Below are positions 43,185 to 50,872 of a DNA stretch of 64,000 bases, one piece after another. The position numbers and the translations under genes are program-made. Each line of letters starts with the position of its first letter. The stretch's first letter is position 1. The notes beneath the pieces are model-generated. The model was not told where the DNA came from. It did not search any database and was given only the letters and a program-made list of their open reading frames with translations. Origin of the DNA: Burkholderia stabilis. GTDB lineage: Bacteria; Pseudomonadota; Gammaproteobacteria; Burkholderiales; Burkholderiaceae. Where the stretch lies: the NCBI RefSeq assembly GCF_001742165.1, contig NZ_CP016443.1, positions 186,001 to 250,000 of the forward strand. Reading direction: 5' to 3'.

Positions 43185-43627
43185 TTCGATCGTCGCTTTT
43201 TATAGTCGGGCGCCAGAAGGGCGGCGCCGCTTCGCTGCACCAATTTTCTAGCGTACCGCGCCCGGAGCGAATCGACCCGATGTTTTTTTTCGATCGGTGT
43301 CAGTCGAAATATGCATGAGCATTGTCGGCGGGATTACGGCTACATAGCGTTGAGGTGCCGGACCCGGCTAACCGGTCAGTTCACCGCGTCGAACTGCCGG
43401 GGCGCCGCAGACGGTACTTCCCCAGGGCCCGGCCGCGCGGTGCGCGTGCCGGCCCGCCTTTTCCTCTTCCGATCCGGCGCCGGTGCCGCAGTGCCCGAAA
43501 CCGGCCGTTTTTTGTGCAGTGCAGATTGCACATTCGTGACACGCGGGAGAACTATGTTCGTCAGACGCGGCGCAGCATCGGCCGTGCGCGATCGCGGCGC
43601 ATCGATGCCGCGAATGGCATCGCGCGC
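43185..43627 (+). other. Long upstream region of the ATP-grasp cluster
   Basis: No gene is supported here. The reading frame of the ATP-grasp gene stays open upstream but encodes Arg/Pro-rich, non-homologous sequence. An inverted repeat, TGTGCA-N8-TGCACA (43513-43532), precedes the NtrC-like site at 43628. Confidence 0.45.
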
Positions 43628-43644
43628 TGCACCGTGATGGTGCG
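43628..43644 (+). promoter_or_regulatory. NtrC-type enhancer site
   Basis: TGCACC-GTGAT-GGTGCG matches the established NtrC consensus TGCACC-N5-GGTGCA at 11 of 12 defined positions with the correct 5-nt gap. It lies 50 nt upstream of a sigma-54 promoter, within the usual activation range. The pairing of both elements makes a chance match unlikely. Confidence 0.7.
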
Positions 43645-43693
43645 GCATGCCGCGCGGGCTTGCCCGGCGCGGCGCAAAAATGGGGGGCACACA

Positions 43694-43709
43694 AGGCACG
43701 TTCCTTGCA
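43694..43709 (+). promoter_or_regulatory. Sigma-54 promoter of the ATP-grasp/alpha-E/transglutaminase cluster
   Basis: AGGCAC-GTTCC-TTGCA fits the -24/-12 consensus TGGCAC-N5-TTGCA with exact spacing (GG at 43695-43696, GC at 43707-43708); only the first base differs. Transcription would begin near 43720, about 55 nt before the first gene. Together with the upstream NtrC-like site it predicts activation during nitrogen limitation. Confidence 0.72.
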
Positions 43710-43774
43710 ACGCAGTCGTTACGCCGGTCCGGCATGCGCAATGCCGGGGAAAACGATCGATGGAGAAAAGATCG

Positions 43775-45190
43775 ATGAAGCCATTCGATGAAATGCTGCA
43801 ATCCGGCGACATGGTAAGGGCGCCCTACGCGCGCCTGAAGCAATGGCTCGACACGCAGAACCCCGCGAGCCTCGCCCAGAAAGCCCACGACGCGGAAGGC
43901 GTGTTCCGCAAGACGGGCATCACGTTCGCCGTCTACGGCGACGCGGAGGCCGCCGAGCGGCTGATTCCGTTCGATATCGTCCCGCGCATCATCTCGGGTT
44001 CGGAATGGAGCCGGCTCTCGCTCGGCATCGAGCAGCGCGTGATGGCGCTCAATGCGTTCCTCGACGACATCTACCACCGGCAGGAAATCGTGCGCGCGGG
44101 CATCGTGCCGAAGCACCTGATCGCGCACAACGAGGCATTCGTGCCGGAAATGATCGATTTCCGGCCGCCCGGGAACGTTTACACGCACATCATCGGCGTC
44201 GACATCGTGCGCACCGGCGAGAACGAGTTCTACGTGCTGGAGGACAACGCGCGCACGCCGTCGGGCGTGTCGTACATGCTGGAAAACCGCGAGACGATGA
44301 TGCAGCTCTTCCCGGAGCTGTTCCAGCAGGTGAAGGTGCGCCCGGTCGAGACCTACCCGCAGATGCTGCGCCAGTCGCTCGCGGCCGTGTGCCCGCCAGG
44401 CGGCAACGCCGACAACCCGACCATCGCCGTGCTGACGCCCGGCATCCACAATTCCGCGTACTACGAACATTCGTTCCTCGCCGACCAGATGGGCGTGCAC
44501 CTCGTCGAGGGCAGCGACCTGCAGGTGATCGACGGCCGCGTCGCGATGCGCACGACCGAGGGTTTCCGCCCGATCGACGTGCTGTACCGGCGCGTCGACG
44601 ACGCATTCCTCGACCCGCTCACGTTCCGCCCCGATTCGGTGCTCGGCGTCGCCGGGATCATGGACGTGTACCGCGCGGGCAACATCACGATCACGAACGC
44701 GCCCGGCACCGGCATCGCCGACGACAAGGCGATCTACTCGTACATGCCGGAGATCGTCGAGTTCTACACGGGCCGCAAGGCGTTGCTGGAGAACGTGCCG
44801 ACCTGGCGCTGCGGCGAAGCCGACAGCCTGAAGTACGTGCTCGACCATCTCGACGAACTGGTCGTGAAGGAAGTGCACGGCTCGGGCGGCTACGGGATGC
44901 TCGTCGGGCCGTGCGCGTCGAAGGCCGAGCTCGAGGCGTTCGCCGCGAAGCTGCGCGCGCGCCCCGCGAACTACATCGCGCAACCGACGCTCGCGCTGTC
45001 CACGACGCCGATCCTGACCGAAGCCGGCCTCGCGCCGCGCCACGTCGACCTGCGGCCGTTCGTGCTGGTGTCGGACCGGATCCGCATCACGCCGGGCGGG
45101 CTCACGCGCGTCGCGCTGAAGGAGGGATCGCTCGTCGTCAACTCGAGCCAGGGCGGCGGCACCAAGGACACCTGGGTGCTGGCCGACTGA
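43775..45190 (+). CDS. Circularly permuted ATP-grasp protein (DUF404/DUF407 type)
   Basis: A 471-residue protein of the circularly permuted ATP-grasp family, predicted to form amide (peptide) bonds through an acyl-phosphate. Landmarks: LSLGIEQRVMALNAFLDDIYH, FYVLEDNARTPSGVSYMLENR (metal and ATP ligands), LYRRVDDAFLDPL, VVKEVHGSGGYGMLVGP (glycine-rich phosphate loop after a Lys) and SSQGGGTKDTWVL at the end. ATG 43775 is preferred (GGAG 9 nt upstream) over ATG 43760. First gene of the sigma-54 cluster; the alpha-E gene follows after 63 nt. Such operons were predicted by comparative genomics to make or attach peptides; no substrate is known to me. Confidence 0.88.
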   Translation: MKPFDEMLQSGDMVRAPYARLKQWLDTQNPASLAQKAHDAEGVFRKTGITFAVYGDAEAAERLIPFDIVPRIISGSEWSRLSLGIEQRVMALNAFLDDIYHRQEIVRAGIVPKHLIAHNEAFVPEMIDFRPPGNVYTHIIGVDIVRTGENEFYVLEDNARTPSGVSYMLENRETMMQLFPELFQQVKVRPVETYPQMLRQSLAAVCPPGGNADNPTIAVLTPGIHNSAYYEHSFLADQMGVHLVEGSDLQVIDGRVAMRTTEGFRPIDVLYRRVDDAFLDPLTFRPDSVLGVAGIMDVYRAGNITITNAPGTGIADDKAIYSYMPEIVEFYTGRKALLENVPTWRCGEADSLKYVLDHLDELVVKEVHGSGGYGMLVGPCASKAELEAFAAKLRARPANYIAQPTLALSTTPILTEAGLAPRHVDLRPFVLVSDRIRITPGGLTRVALKEGSLVVNSSQGGGTKDTWVLAD

Positions 45191-45253
45191 GCCGGACGCG
45201 ACCGCGCGCGCCGGCACGGCGCGCCAACCGAACGAAGACGGAGTGGACACGAG

Positions 45254-46195
45254 ATGCTTCTGGGACGTACTGCAAGCGGTCTCTACTGGATGTACCGCTA
45301 TATCGAGCGCGCGGAAAACATCGCGCGCATCGTCGATGCCGGGCTGAGGATGGCGCTCACGCGCACGTCCGACGCGCCGGCCGAATGGTCGTCGGTGCTC
45401 GTCAGCTCGGGTGCGGACGACGGCTACCGGGAGAAATACGACGCGTATGCGGCCGATACCGTGACCGACTACCTGCTGCGCGACCGCGACAACCCGTCGA
45501 GCGTGCTGTCGTGCATCGAGGCCGCGCGTTCGAACGCGCGGATGGTGCGCACGGCGCTCACGCGCGAGGCGTGGGAGAGCGTGAACGGCGCGTGGCTCGC
45601 GCTGCGCCGCGCGTTCGAGCGGCCGGTGCCGGAAAGCGAGCTGCCGGCCGTGCTCGACCAGGTGAAGCGCGAAACCGCGCTGATCCTCGGCAGCTTCTAC
45701 AGCACGATGCTGCGCAACGAGATCTTCGATTTCGCGCAGATCGGCGCGTTCGTCGAGCGCGCGGACAACACCGCGCGGATCATCGACGTGAAATACCACT
45801 TGCTGCTGCCGTCGGTGTCGCACGTCGGCACGATCCTCGACAACTACCAGTGGGAGACGATCCTGCGCTGCGTGGCCGCGCACCGTTCATACCGCTGGGT
45901 GTACGACGTGCAGTACAAGCCGATGAACATCGCCGACTACCTGATCCTGAACGGCCGCATGCCGCGCTCGCTGCGCTATTGCTACGGGCGCGTCGTGTCG
46001 AGCCTGAACCTGCTTGCGAAGGATTACGGCGTGACACACCCGTGTCACGACACGGCCACGAAGATCCTGCAGATGCTGTCCGATACCTCGGTCGAGCGGA
46101 TCTTCAAGAGCGGCCTGCACGAATTCCTGACCGACTTCATCGGCCGCAACAACAGCCTGGGGCTCGAAATCGCCCAGGCCTACAACTTCGACTGA
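45254..46195 (+). CDS. Alpha-E domain protein (DUF403)
   Basis: A 313-residue, all-helical alpha-E protein. It begins LLGRTASGLYWMYRYIERAENIARIVDAGLRM, the family's conserved first helices with the E-R-A-E-N motif; a second copy of that motif (FVERADNTARIIDVKYHLLL) lies near residue 165. Alpha-E domains always accompany circularly permuted ATP-grasp proteins and probably work with them as partner or acceptor-binding subunit. Eight bases separate it from the next gene. Confidence 0.88.
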   Translation: MLLGRTASGLYWMYRYIERAENIARIVDAGLRMALTRTSDAPAEWSSVLVSSGADDGYREKYDAYAADTVTDYLLRDRDNPSSVLSCIEAARSNARMVRTALTREAWESVNGAWLALRRAFERPVPESELPAVLDQVKRETALILGSFYSTMLRNEIFDFAQIGAFVERADNTARIIDVKYHLLLPSVSHVGTILDNYQWETILRCVAAHRSYRWVYDVQYKPMNIADYLILNGRMPRSLRYCYGRVVSSLNLLAKDYGVTHPCHDTATKILQMLSDTSVERIFKSGLHEFLTDFIGRNNSLGLEIAQAYNFD

Positions 46196-46203
46196 GACTT
46201 GCC

Positions 46204-47196
46204 ATGCGACTCGCCATTCGACACATTTCGCGTTATCAGTTCGACGATCAAGCCACCCATGCGCTGCAACGGCTGCGGCTGCGCCCGCAGTCGGGGCCCG
46301 GGCAGACGGTGCGCGCGTGGCAGGTCACGATCGACGGCGTCGAGCCGACGCTGTCGTACGCCGACGGGCTCGGCAACCGGATCGACCTCGTGCGTCATGA
46401 CCGCGGCGCGAAGGCCGAGATCGTCGTCGTCGCGGCCGGCGTCGTCGAGACGCAGGACCGCGCGGGCATCCTGGGCAACCCGGAAGGGTATGCGCCGCCG
46501 TGGATCTTCGAGCGCGAGACCGCGCTCACGAAGGTGGGCGATACGGTGCGCGCGCTTGCCGAAGCGTTGCCGATCGAGCCGCTCGGCCTCGACGCATTGC
46601 ACTGGCTGATGACGGAAGTGCACGGCCGCATCGCGTACGCGCCGAACCTGGCCGCCGAGGCGCCCGTCGATGCGGAAACCGCGCTGCAAAGCGGCGAGGG
46701 CACGAGCCGCGACCATGCGCACGCATTCATCGCGGCCGCGCGCGCGCTGAAGATTCCCGCGCGCTATATCTCCGGCTACGTGCTCGCCGACAGCGCGATG
46801 CAGCGCATCGCCGATGCGAAGCAGAACGTGAGCGACGAGGAGGAGGAAGCGCTCGCGCTGCAGAGCGGCGAGGGCATGCAGCAGGTGCTCGGCGCGTCGC
46901 ATGCCGGGCAGTCGCAATCGCAAGGACAGTCGCAAGGCCAGTCGCAGGCGGCGCTCGGCGCGCAGCCGCAGGCCGCCGGGCTGATGCAGCAGCCGGCCGG
47001 CCATGCGTGGGCCGAGGCGTATGTCGAAGGGCTCGGCTGGGTCGGATTCGATCCGTTCATGAACCGTTGCCCGGACGAGCGCTACGTGCGCATCGCGGTC
47101 GGCCTCGACTATCGCGATGCGCAGCCGGTGACGGGGCTCGGCGCGACGGCCGTGGGTGTCGAGATCAGCGTCGTGCAGACGCCGGAACTCGTCTGA
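46204..47196 (+). CDS. Transglutaminase-like protein with Cys-to-Ser active site
   Basis: A 330-residue protein: bacterial transglutaminase-like N-terminal beta domain (about 1-90) and a papain-fold core (about 100-320). The His (His267 in GHAWAEAY) and Asp (Asp283 in GFDPFMNR) of the triad are present. The nucleophile segment, however, reads GTSRDHAHAF, giving Ser168 where the two related proteins here read GSCRDSAW and GVCQDFAH. Between core and His is a 60-residue insertion rich in Gln/Ser with tandem GQSQ units. It is probably a binding pseudo-enzyme or an altered hydrolase. Third gene of the cluster. Confidence 0.85.
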   Translation: MRLAIRHISRYQFDDQATHALQRLRLRPQSGPGQTVRAWQVTIDGVEPTLSYADGLGNRIDLVRHDRGAKAEIVVVAAGVVETQDRAGILGNPEGYAPPWIFERETALTKVGDTVRALAEALPIEPLGLDALHWLMTEVHGRIAYAPNLAAEAPVDAETALQSGEGTSRDHAHAFIAAARALKIPARYISGYVLADSAMQRIADAKQNVSDEEEEALALQSGEGMQQVLGASHAGQSQSQGQSQGQSQAALGAQPQAAGLMQQPAGHAWAEAYVEGLGWVGFDPFMNRCPDERYVRIAVGLDYRDAQPVTGLGATAVGVEISVVQTPELV

Positions 47197-47222
47197 CGCG
47201 CGCTTTCGCCGAATCCGCCGTG

Positions 47223-47258
47223 CCGTGCCGCCGCGTCGAAGGCGACGCGGCGGCACGG
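47223..47258 (+). repeat. Perfect 16-bp hairpin inside the cluster
   Basis: CCGTGCCGCCGCGTCG and its exact complement pair around the loop AAGG in the 87-nt gap between two cluster genes. There is no T-run, so full termination is unlikely. It may stabilise the upstream message, attenuate transcription or set the ratio of early to late genes. Confidence 0.55.
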
Positions 47259-47283
47259 TCGGCCCAACCCGAACCGAGCTCCC

Positions 47284-50200
47284 ATGTCCATCCACGTCGC
47301 GCTGCATCACACCACCCGCTACCGTTACGACCGGCTCGTCAACCTCGGCCCGCAGGTCGTGCGGCTGCGGCCCGCGCCGCACTGCCGGACGCCGATCCTC
47401 GCGTACTCGATGACGGTCGAGCCCGCGCAGCACTTCATCAACTGGCAGCAGGACCCGTTCTCGAACTATCTCGGGCGGCTCGTGTTTCCGGAGCGCACGG
47501 AGCACTTCGAGATCACGATCGATCTCGTCGCCGAGATGTCGGTGTACAACCCGTTCGACTTCTTTCTGGAAGCCAGCGCCGAGCAATACCCGTTCAGCTA
47601 TGACGACGCGCTGAAGACCGAGCTTGCGCCGTATCTCGTGTGCGATCCGCAGACCGGCGCGTCGGCGCTGTTCCGCGCGTATCTGGACGGCGTCGACCGC
47701 ACGCCGGCCGGCACCGTGAACTTCCTCGTCGCGCTGAACCAGCAACTGCAGCGCGACATCGGCTACCTCGTGCGGATGGAGCCCGGCGTGCAGACGCCCG
47801 AACAGACGCTCGAACTTGCGTCCGGCTCGTGCCGCGACAGCGCGTGGCTGCTCGTGCAGCTGTGCCGGCATCTCGGCATCGCCGCGCGTTTCGTGTCGGG
47901 CTACCTGATCCAGCTCACGCCCGACGTGAAGTCGCTCGACGGCCCGAGCGGCACGTCGGTCGATTTCACCGACCTGCACGCGTGGTGCGAGGTCTACCTG
48001 CCTGGCGCGGGATGGATCGGCTTCGATCCGACCTCGGGCCTGCTCGCCGGCGAAGGCCATATTCCGCTCGCGTGCACGCCGCAGCCGACGAGCGCCGCGC
48101 CGGTCGAGGGGCTGATCGACGAGTGCGAGGTGTCGTTCGAGCACGAGATGGCCGTGACGCGCGTGTACGAATCGCCGCGCGTGACGAAGCCGTATACGGA
48201 GTCGCAATGGGACGCGGTGCGCGCGCTCGGCACGCAAGTGGACGGCGCGCTGGCGGCCGGCGACGTGCGGCTCACGCAGGGCGGCGAGCCGACCTTCGTG
48301 TCGATCGACGATCGCGACGGCGCGGAGTGGAACACCGATGCGCTCGGCCCGACCAAGCGCGGCTACGCGACCGAACTCGTGCAGCGGCTGCGCGCCGAAT
48401 ACGGTGAAGGCGGCTTCCTGCATTTCGGGCAGGGCAAGTGGTATCCGGGCGAGCAACTGCCGCGCTGGGCGCTGTCGATCTTCTGGCGTGCGGACGGCCA
48501 GCCCGTGTGGCACGATCCGTCGCTGTTCGCCGACGAGCGCGAGCCATCCGCGTATACGACCGACGATGCGAAGCGCTTCATCGACGCGCTGGCCGCGCGG
48601 CTGAACCTGACCGGCGAATTCATCCGGCCCGGCTTTGAAGACGTCTGGTACTACCTGTGGCGTGAGCGCCGGCTGCCGGTCAACGTCGATCCGTTCGACT
48701 CGCGCCTCGACGACGAGCTCGAACGCGCGCGGCTGCGCAAGGTGTTCGAGCAGCAGCTCGACAGCGTGGTCGGCTACGTGCTGCCGGTGAAGCGCGCGGA
48801 CGACGCGCGGGGCCGCCATCAGCCGGGCCTCGACGGGCCGCGCTGGGAGACGGGCCCGTGGTTCTTCCGCGACGAGCGCATGTACCTGGTGCCCGGCGAT
48901 TCGCCGATGGGCTATCGGCTGCCGCTCGATTCGCTGCCGTGGGCTACGCGCGCGGATCATCCGTACCTGGTCGAGCGCGATCCGTTCGCGCCGCGCGACG
49001 CGCTGCCGGAAGCCGCCGCGATCCGCGCGCGTTATGCGGGGCCGGCCGACGCGCCGCGCTACCTGTCGGGCGTGCACCGCGAAGCGTCCGCGCAGACCGT
49101 GATGCAGTGGCGCAACGACGGCACGGCTAACGGGCGGCATGGTGCGCCTGCGCACGATCCGCAGCGCCGGCCCGAGCGTTTCGAATCGGCCGCGTGGATC
49201 ACGCGCACCGCGCTGTGCGTCGAAGTGCGCAACGGCATCCTGTACCTGTTCATGCCGCCGCTCGCCGCGCTCGAGGATTATCTCGAGCTGCTCGGCGCGA
49301 TCGAGCTGACCGCGCACGCGCTCGGCGTGAAGCTCGTGCTCGAAGGTTATCCGCCGCCGCGCGACGCACGGCTGAAGGTGCTGCAGGTGACGCCCGATCC
49401 CGGCGTGATCGAGGTGAACATCCACCCGGCCGCGAGCTTCGACGAACTCGTCGACCACACCGAATTCCTGTACGACGCGGCCTGGCAGTCGCGGTTGAGC
49501 AGCGAGAAGTTCATGGTCGACGGCCGCCACGTCGGCACGGGCGGCGGCAACCACGTCGTGCTCGGCGGCGCGACGCCGGCCGATAGCCCGTTCCTGCGCC
49601 GCCCGGACCTGCTCGCGAGCCTGATCGCGTACTGGCACAACCATCCGTCGCTGTCGTACCTGTTCTCGGGGCTGTTCATCGGGCCGACGAGCCAGGCGCC
49701 GCGCGTCGACGAGGCGCGCAACGACCAGCTCTACGAACTCGACATCGCGTTCGCCGAGATCCAGCGCAACAAGCTGCTCTACGGGCAAGACATGCCGCCG
49801 TGGCTCGTCGACCGCGTGCTGCGCAACCTGCTGATCGACGTGACCGGCAACACGCACCGCAGCGAATTCTGCATCGACAAGCTGTATTCGCCCGATTCGT
49901 CGACCGGCCGTCTCGGCCTGCTCGAACTGCGCGCGTTCGAGATGCCGCCGCATGCGCGAATGAGCGTCGTGCAGCAACTGCTGCTGCGCGCGCTGGTTGC
50001 GCGCTTCTGGGCCGCGCCTTACACGACGCCGCTCACGCGCTGGGGCACCGCGCTGCATGATCGCTTCATGCTGCCGGCGTTTCTTCAGATGGATTTCGAC
50101 GACGTGCTCGCCGAACTGCGCGATGCCGGTTTCGCGTTCGATCCGGCATGGTTCGCGCCGCACTTCGAATTCCGTTTCCCGCTGTTCGGCCAGATCGCGG

Positions 50201-50715
50201 TGAACGGGATGGCGCTTTCGCTGCGCGGCGGGCTGGAGCCGTGGCACGTGATGGGCGAGGAGGGCGCGCCCGGCGGCACGGTGCGCTACGTCGATTCGTC
50301 GGTCGAACGGCTCGAGGTGCGCGTGACCGGGCTGAACGACAACCGGCACGTCGTGACCGTCAACGGCCGCGCGTTGCCGTTGCAGCCGACCGGCACGGTC
50401 GGCGAATACGTCGCGGGCGTGCGCTACAAGGCGTGGGCGCCGCCGTCGGCGCTGCATCCGACGATTGGTGTGCATGCGCCGCTCACGTTCGACATCGTCG
50501 ATACGTGGCTGCAGCGTTCGCTCGGCGGCTGCCGCTATCACGTCGCGCATCCGGGCGGGCGCAACTACGCGACGTTCCCCGTCAATGCGTACGAGGCCGA
50601 GAGCCGCCGGCTCGCGCGTTTCGTCGAGATGGGGCACACGCCGGGGCGGATGGACGGGTCGGCTGCCGTGCCGAGCCGCGAATTTCCGTTCACGCTCGAC
50701 CTGCGGCGGCCGTGA
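47284..50715 (+). CDS. Large transglutaminase-like/DUF2126 protein
   Basis: A 1143-residue protein. The N-terminal part (about 1-290) is a transglutaminase-like domain with an intact triad: Cys183 (GSCRDSAW), His232 (DLHAWCEVY), Asp248 (GFDPTSG). The remaining 850 residues are the DUF2126 module, with landmarks LTQGGEPTFVSIDDRDGAEW, FLHFGQGKWYPGEQLPRW, GGGNHVVLGG and HRSEFCIDKLYSPDSSTGRLG. Parts of that module recall amidoligases of the glutamine-synthetase-like superfamily (by family knowledge, uncertain). It sits between the two ATP-grasp/alpha-E sets and is probably the central enzyme of the system. Confidence 0.88.
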   Translation: MSIHVALHHTTRYRYDRLVNLGPQVVRLRPAPHCRTPILAYSMTVEPAQHFINWQQDPFSNYLGRLVFPERTEHFEITIDLVAEMSVYNPFDFFLEASAEQYPFSYDDALKTELAPYLVCDPQTGASALFRAYLDGVDRTPAGTVNFLVALNQQLQRDIGYLVRMEPGVQTPEQTLELASGSCRDSAWLLVQLCRHLGIAARFVSGYLIQLTPDVKSLDGPSGTSVDFTDLHAWCEVYLPGAGWIGFDPTSGLLAGEGHIPLACTPQPTSAAPVEGLIDECEVSFEHEMAVTRVYESPRVTKPYTESQWDAVRALGTQVDGALAAGDVRLTQGGEPTFVSIDDRDGAEWNTDALGPTKRGYATELVQRLRAEYGEGGFLHFGQGKWYPGEQLPRWALSIFWRADGQPVWHDPSLFADEREPSAYTTDDAKRFIDALAARLNLTGEFIRPGFEDVWYYLWRERRLPVNVDPFDSRLDDELERARLRKVFEQQLDSVVGYVLPVKRADDARGRHQPGLDGPRWETGPWFFRDERMYLVPGDSPMGYRLPLDSLPWATRADHPYLVERDPFAPRDALPEAAAIRARYAGPADAPRYLSGVHREASAQTVMQWRNDGTANGRHGAPAHDPQRRPERFESAAWITRTALCVEVRNGILYLFMPPLAALEDYLELLGAIELTAHALGVKLVLEGYPPPRDARLKVLQVTPDPGVIEVNIHPAASFDELVDHTEFLYDAAWQSRLSSEKFMVDGRHVGTGGGNHVVLGGATPADSPFLRRPDLLASLIAYWHNHPSLSYLFSGLFIGPTSQAPRVDEARNDQLYELDIAFAEIQRNKLLYGQDMPPWLVDRVLRNLLIDVTGNTHRSEFCIDKLYSPDSSTGRLGLLELRAFEMPPHARMSVVQQLLLRALVARFWAAPYTTPLTRWGTALHDRFMLPAFLQMDFDDVLAELRDAGFAFDPAWFAPHFEFRFPLFGQIAVNGMALSLRGGLEPWHVMGEEGAPGGTVRYVDSSVERLEVRVTGLNDNRHVVTVNGRALPLQPTGTVGEYVAGVRYKAWAPPSALHPTIGVHAPLTFDIVDTWLQRSLGGCRYHVAHPGGRNYATFPVNAYEAESRRLARFVEMGHTPGRMDGSAAVPSREFPFTLDLRRP

Positions 50716-50872
50716 CCGGCCGATGACGGGACCGATGAAGATGCGCGGTCCGCGACCTTCCTGCGTACTGGCCAGGGTGCTAGGATGCGGGCAGATTGCG
50801 GCCGCGCGCCGCGGCCCGCCGCTGGTGCGGCGGCGCGCATGCGCGCCCGCGCCCTGACGATCGAACGACACC

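Noticed and set aside
43513..43532. TGTGCA-N8-TGCACA as a second NtrC site
   Set aside because: The half-sites are in the opposite order to the TGCAC-N-GTGCA consensus; it may be a site for another regulator.
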